A stretch of 64,000 nt of DNA. Source: Macrococcoides epidermidis. Lineage in GTDB: Bacteria; Bacillota; Bacilli; Staphylococcales; Staphylococcaceae. The position numbers were made by a program, and so were the translations under genes. Positions 61,917 through 64,000 of this stretch are shown here, piece after piece. Under the pieces are notes generated by a model that was not told the DNA's origin, ran no database searches, and saw nothing but the letters and a program-made list of their open reading frames with translations. Numbering within the stretch: the stretch's first letter is position 1; each line of letters starts with the position of its first letter. Where the stretch lies: NCBI RefSeq assembly GCF_042659445.1, contig NZ_JBHSSR010000013.1; one strand, 5' to 3'.

Positions 61917-62552
61917 TTAGAAAGTTTTTGCTAAACTTTCAGCTTTTTCAATTGCAGCAGCTTTGATTGCTTCTGCTTGTTCTGGCTGTGCATTATGACC
62001 TTCAATGATAATTTCTTCAACGCTTGGAATACCGAAGAAACCTAAAATTGTTTGTAAGTAACGGTTACCCATTTCGAAGTTTGCTGCTGGACCTTCTGAA
62101 TAGTAACCACCACGTGCTTGAACGATAACTGCTTTCTTATCTGTAAGTAATCCAACTGGACCTTCAGCAGTGTATTTGAATGCTTTTCCAGCTACTGCTA
62201 CTGCATCAATATAAGCTTTAACGATTGCCGGGAATGATAAGTTCCACATTGGCGTAACGAATACATATTTATCTGCCGCAGCAAATTCGTCACTTAATTC
62301 ATTTAAACGTGCTACTTTTTGTTGCTCAGTTTCAGTTAATGTTTCGAAAGCTTCTCCTGATTGTAATTTACCCCAACCAGCAAATACTTCTTTATCAATT
62401 AATGGGATAAACGTTTCATATAAATCAATATGTTTAACTTCGTGATCTGGATTTGCAGCTTTGTAGCTTTCAATAAACGCTTTCCCTGTAGCCATTGAGA
62501 AAGAAACTGTTTCATCATTAGGATGTCCTGTAATGTATAATACTTTAGTCAT
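61917..62552 (-). CDS. azoR: FMN-dependent NADH-azoreductase
   Basis: A 211-residue flavodoxin-fold quinone/azo reductase. TGHPNDETVSFSM near residue 8 binds FMN phosphate, TPMWNLSFPAIVKAYID near 99 and QARGGYYS near 145 complete the flavin site. It reduces quinones and azo compounds with NADH and is usually part of a thiol or electrophile stress response. An operator-like palindrome is seen in its promoter. Confidence 0.92.
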   Translation of the reverse strand: MTKVLYITGHPNDETVSFSMATGKAFIESYKAANPDHEVKHIDLYETFIPLIDKEVFAGWGKLQSGEAFETLTETEQQKVARLNELSDEFAAADKYVFVTPMWNLSFPAIVKAYIDAVAVAGKAFKYTAEGPVGLLTDKKAVIVQARGGYYSEGPAANFEMGNRYLQTILGFFGIPSVEEIIIEGHNAQPEQAEAIKAAAIEKAESLAKTF

Positions 62553-62609
62553 GTGTAATAACTCCTCTTTTGTGTGCTTTTTAGTTTAATTTTTATACTT
62601 GATATATTT

Positions 62610-62637
62610 ATTATATTATAATTTGCAAATTAGTCAA
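62610..62637 (-). promoter_or_regulatory. sigma-A promoter with palindrome in the spacer upstream of azoR
   Basis: On the minus strand TTGACT (-35) is followed after 16 bases by TATAAT (-10). The perfect palindrome AATTTGCAAATT (62620-62631) fills most of the spacer, a typical repressor position. MarR/DUF24-type regulators control azoreductases in relatives, but the identity here is open. Confidence 0.6.
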
Positions 62638-62659
62638 CTAAAATGTTAATTTTTAAGCT

Positions 62660-62690
62660 AAAAAAATCCGAGGTAATATTCCTCGGTTTC
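62660..62690 (-). terminator. terminator of the DUF1801 gene
   Basis: CCGAGG pairs with CCTCGG over a seven-base loop, with T7 on the minus strand side. Confidence 0.8.
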
Positions 62691-62697
62691 AAATTTA

Positions 62698-63069
62698 TTA
62701 TTTTCTCCAGAAAGTTGTAACTTCCTTTTTATCTTCTATATTGTATTCAATTATCTCTTTCAATAATTCATAATCGATTTCCTGGTCCCACTTTACTTTG
62801 AAAAGACCTGCAGTTTGATCGTATCCAGCTTCTGCTATCTTATCTTTAAAATGCGCCATCGTTTGATTTTCCGGTGCTATTGAAATATGCGCTTTTGCTG
62901 TACTGACACCCAGTATAAACGTGCCGTGATCTGAATACATCGGTGTATTCCATTTATATTCACGTTGTAATTCCGGAAAATTTGTCTCAATCCATTCAAA
63001 TAAATCCTGAATCTTACCGAGATGATTGATGTTTGTTAGTTTGTCAAAGAACGGCTCAAATTTATGCAT
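62698..63069 (-). CDS. DUF1801 / YdhG-like protein (iron chaperone family)
   Basis: A 123-residue protein with the family stretch YKWNTPMYSDHGTFILGVSTAKAH (in parts) and C-terminal FKVKWDQEIDYELLKEII. It belongs to the YdhG/frataxin-like group, of which Bacillus Fra has been described as an iron chaperone. ATG 63069 is chosen because GGAGG lies five bases ahead. It follows the ABC ATPase gene by 18 bp. Confidence 0.75.
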   Translation of the reverse strand: MHKFEPFFDKLTNINHLGKIQDLFEWIETNFPELQREYKWNTPMYSDHGTFILGVSTAKAHISIAPENQTMAHFKDKIAEAGYDQTAGLFKVKWDQEIDYELLKEIIEYNIEDKKEVTTFWRK

Positions 63070-63087
63070 AACTTCCTCCATATTCAT

Positions 63088-63759
63088 TTATTTCAATTTT
63101 AGCATATCTTCAAATGTCCAGTGTTTATCAGTCAGTACCTGTTTATAAAATGGATCTTTTCCAATTAATTTTATATGATCTCCAATCACCTCAACTTCAT
63201 CTAAGTGATGCGTTGTTAAAATAATGAGTTTACTTTTTTTCAGCTGATTAATCAGTCGATGAATGTCATATCTCGATTTCAAATCAATACCAACAGTAGG
63301 TTCATCCAAAATAATTATATCTGGATTTCCAAGTAAGCCGATTAACATGTTCACCTTACGTTTCGTCCCTCCTGATAGTGATTGAACTTTCTCCTTATCT
63401 TCGCGAATATTTAAAGCATCTTTATAAGTATTTAGTAAATTATCATCAATAGGAGATGTATAGAGCCCTTTAAAAAACTTAATATTATCTTGCACAGATA
63501 AATGTTCAAATAATGCGATGTCCTGAGGAATGTAGCCTAAACGGTTCTTTAAAGATTTATGACTTAGGTTCTCACCGAAATAAATAATTTCTCCCGCATC
63601 TTGCGTTTCCAGCTTTGCAATCATTCGTAACAATGTTGATTTCCCAGCGCCGTTCTCACCTAACAGGATTGTTACAGCTCTATCTTCAAAAGTTGTGTTC
63701 AACTGATCAAAGATTTCTTTTTTCCCATATCGCTTAGTTAAGTTTTTAACTTTTATCAT
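63088..63759 (-). CDS. ABC transporter ATP-binding protein
   Basis: A 223-residue ATPase with Walker A GENGAGKST near 34, signature SLSGGTKRK near 128 and Walker B DIIILDEPTVG near 147, then a His-switch in LTTHHLD near 182. The short length and the preceding membrane gene fit a small exporter of the YxlF/CcmA type. The start overlaps the upstream gene by four bases. Confidence 0.85.
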   Translation of the reverse strand: MIKVKNLTKRYGKKEIFDQLNTTFEDRAVTILLGENGAGKSTLLRMIAKLETQDAGEIIYFGENLSHKSLKNRLGYIPQDIALFEHLSVQDNIKFFKGLYTSPIDDNLLNTYKDALNIREDKEKVQSLSGGTKRKVNMLIGLLGNPDIIILDEPTVGIDLKSRYDIHRLINQLKKSKLIILTTHHLDEVEVIGDHIKLIGKDPFYKQVLTDKHWTFEDMLKLK

Positions 63760-63992
63760 ATACTTCCTCCTATCGATAACAACATATAAACGGTCACAAT
63801 CATCAATGTGAAAGTAATGGTCATAAATAGACGATGACTTGTTGTATTGATTTTAAAGAGTAATAAACTTAATACGAATTCATAAATAAGTGTGAATAAC
63901 AAGCATACAAAATAAAACTTTATACTCATCATTTGATTCATGAACAATGCTGCAAAGATAATTGATAACATGATTATGAAAACGTGAACCAT
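63756..63992 (-). CDS. small membrane protein upstream of the ABC ATPase, possibly truncated at the window end
   Basis: A 78-residue hydrophobic protein with three helices. The first possible ATG at 63992 lacks a visible ribosome binding site, and the window ends eight bases further, so the true start may lie outside. It overlaps the ATPase gene and is probably part of the same operon. The family is not recognised. Confidence 0.55.
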   Translation of the reverse strand: MVHVFIIMLSIIFAALFMNQMMSIKFYFVCLLFTLIYEFVLSLLLFKINTTSHRLFMTITFTLMIVTVYMLLSIGGSI

Positions 63993-64000
63993 GATATACG

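Noticed and set aside
1..64000. tRNA, rRNA, insertion sequences, prophage or toxin-antitoxin genes
   Set aside because: I looked for their usual marks on both strands and saw none. Small RNAs without strong sequence signatures could still be missed.

Overview
The window is a low-GC Firmicutes chromosome segment, most probably from the Staphylococcaceae and best fitting Macrococcus/Macrococcoides. This rests on gene order and protein style rather than on a database search. narGHJI-nreABC, the molybdenum-cofactor cluster, narT, mnhA-G, lytSR-lrgAB, oatA, a TcaA-like protein and ddh all resemble Staphylococcus genes, but their arrangement is not that of S. aureus. No rRNA, tRNA, CRISPR array, insertion sequence or prophage was seen. 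Layout: 0.1-2 kb holds an M50-like membrane metallopeptidase gene and a NERD-domain gene that converge on a 41-bp tandem repeat array. 2-8.4 kb is mixed metabolism and transport: a Bcr/CflA efflux pump, a GabD-like dehydrogenase, an MFS transporter, an SDR enzyme and a fatty-acid desaturase. 8.6-26.2 kb is a nearly continuous nitrate-respiration block. It contains moaA-mobA-moaD-moaE-mobB-moeA, moaC, moaB-moeB-narT, then narGHJI-nreABC plus a hemerythrin gene, and the divergent fdhD. Palindromic NreC-type boxes lie before narT and, as a pair two helical turns apart, between narG and fdhD. Nitrate import, cofactor synthesis, the enzyme and its oxygen/nitrate sensor can therefore be read as one regulatory unit. 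26.2-35.4 kb carries a pair of small unknown (possibly hotdog-fold) genes, bioY with a BirA-type operator, a FhuD-like siderophore lipoprotein with a Fur box, acyl-CoA dehydrogenase and C39-peptidase-like genes, an L-2-hydroxyacid dehydrogenase, an orphan modB, a PTS-IIC-like protein plus D-lactate dehydrogenase behind a perfect Rex palindrome, and deoD. 35.5-46.4 kb carries a PH-like small gene, a dedA gene broken in a T7 run, a yybP-ykoY riboswitch driving terC, a hemerythrin-like gene, a TPP riboswitch driving tenI-thiO-thiS-thiG-thiF, a YhgE/Pip protein and a YitT protein. 46.4-53 kb is an esterase and the seven-gene Mrp-type Na+/H+ antiporter operon mnhA-G, in which mnhE has no canonical start codon. 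53-64 kb holds a catalytically degenerate tyrosine-recombinase-like gene, lrgAB and lytSR with candidate CcpA and LytR sites, oatA, a TcaA-like zinc-ribbon protein with an unknown partner, azoR, a DUF1801 protein and the start of an ABC exporter operon cut by the window end. Working together: the central theme is anaerobic redox balance. Nitrate reductase with its Mo cofactor supply, Rex-controlled D-lactate formation, LytSR/LrgAB (pyruvate-linked in relatives) and Mrp antiport all serve electron flow and ion balance. The most interesting points are the 41-bp hairpin-forming array between convergent genes, the phased NreC boxes shared by narG and fdhD, the dedA T7 frameshift on a slippery heptamer, the apparent non-AUG starts of thiO and mnhE, and the Rex-controlled PTS-IIC-like gene.
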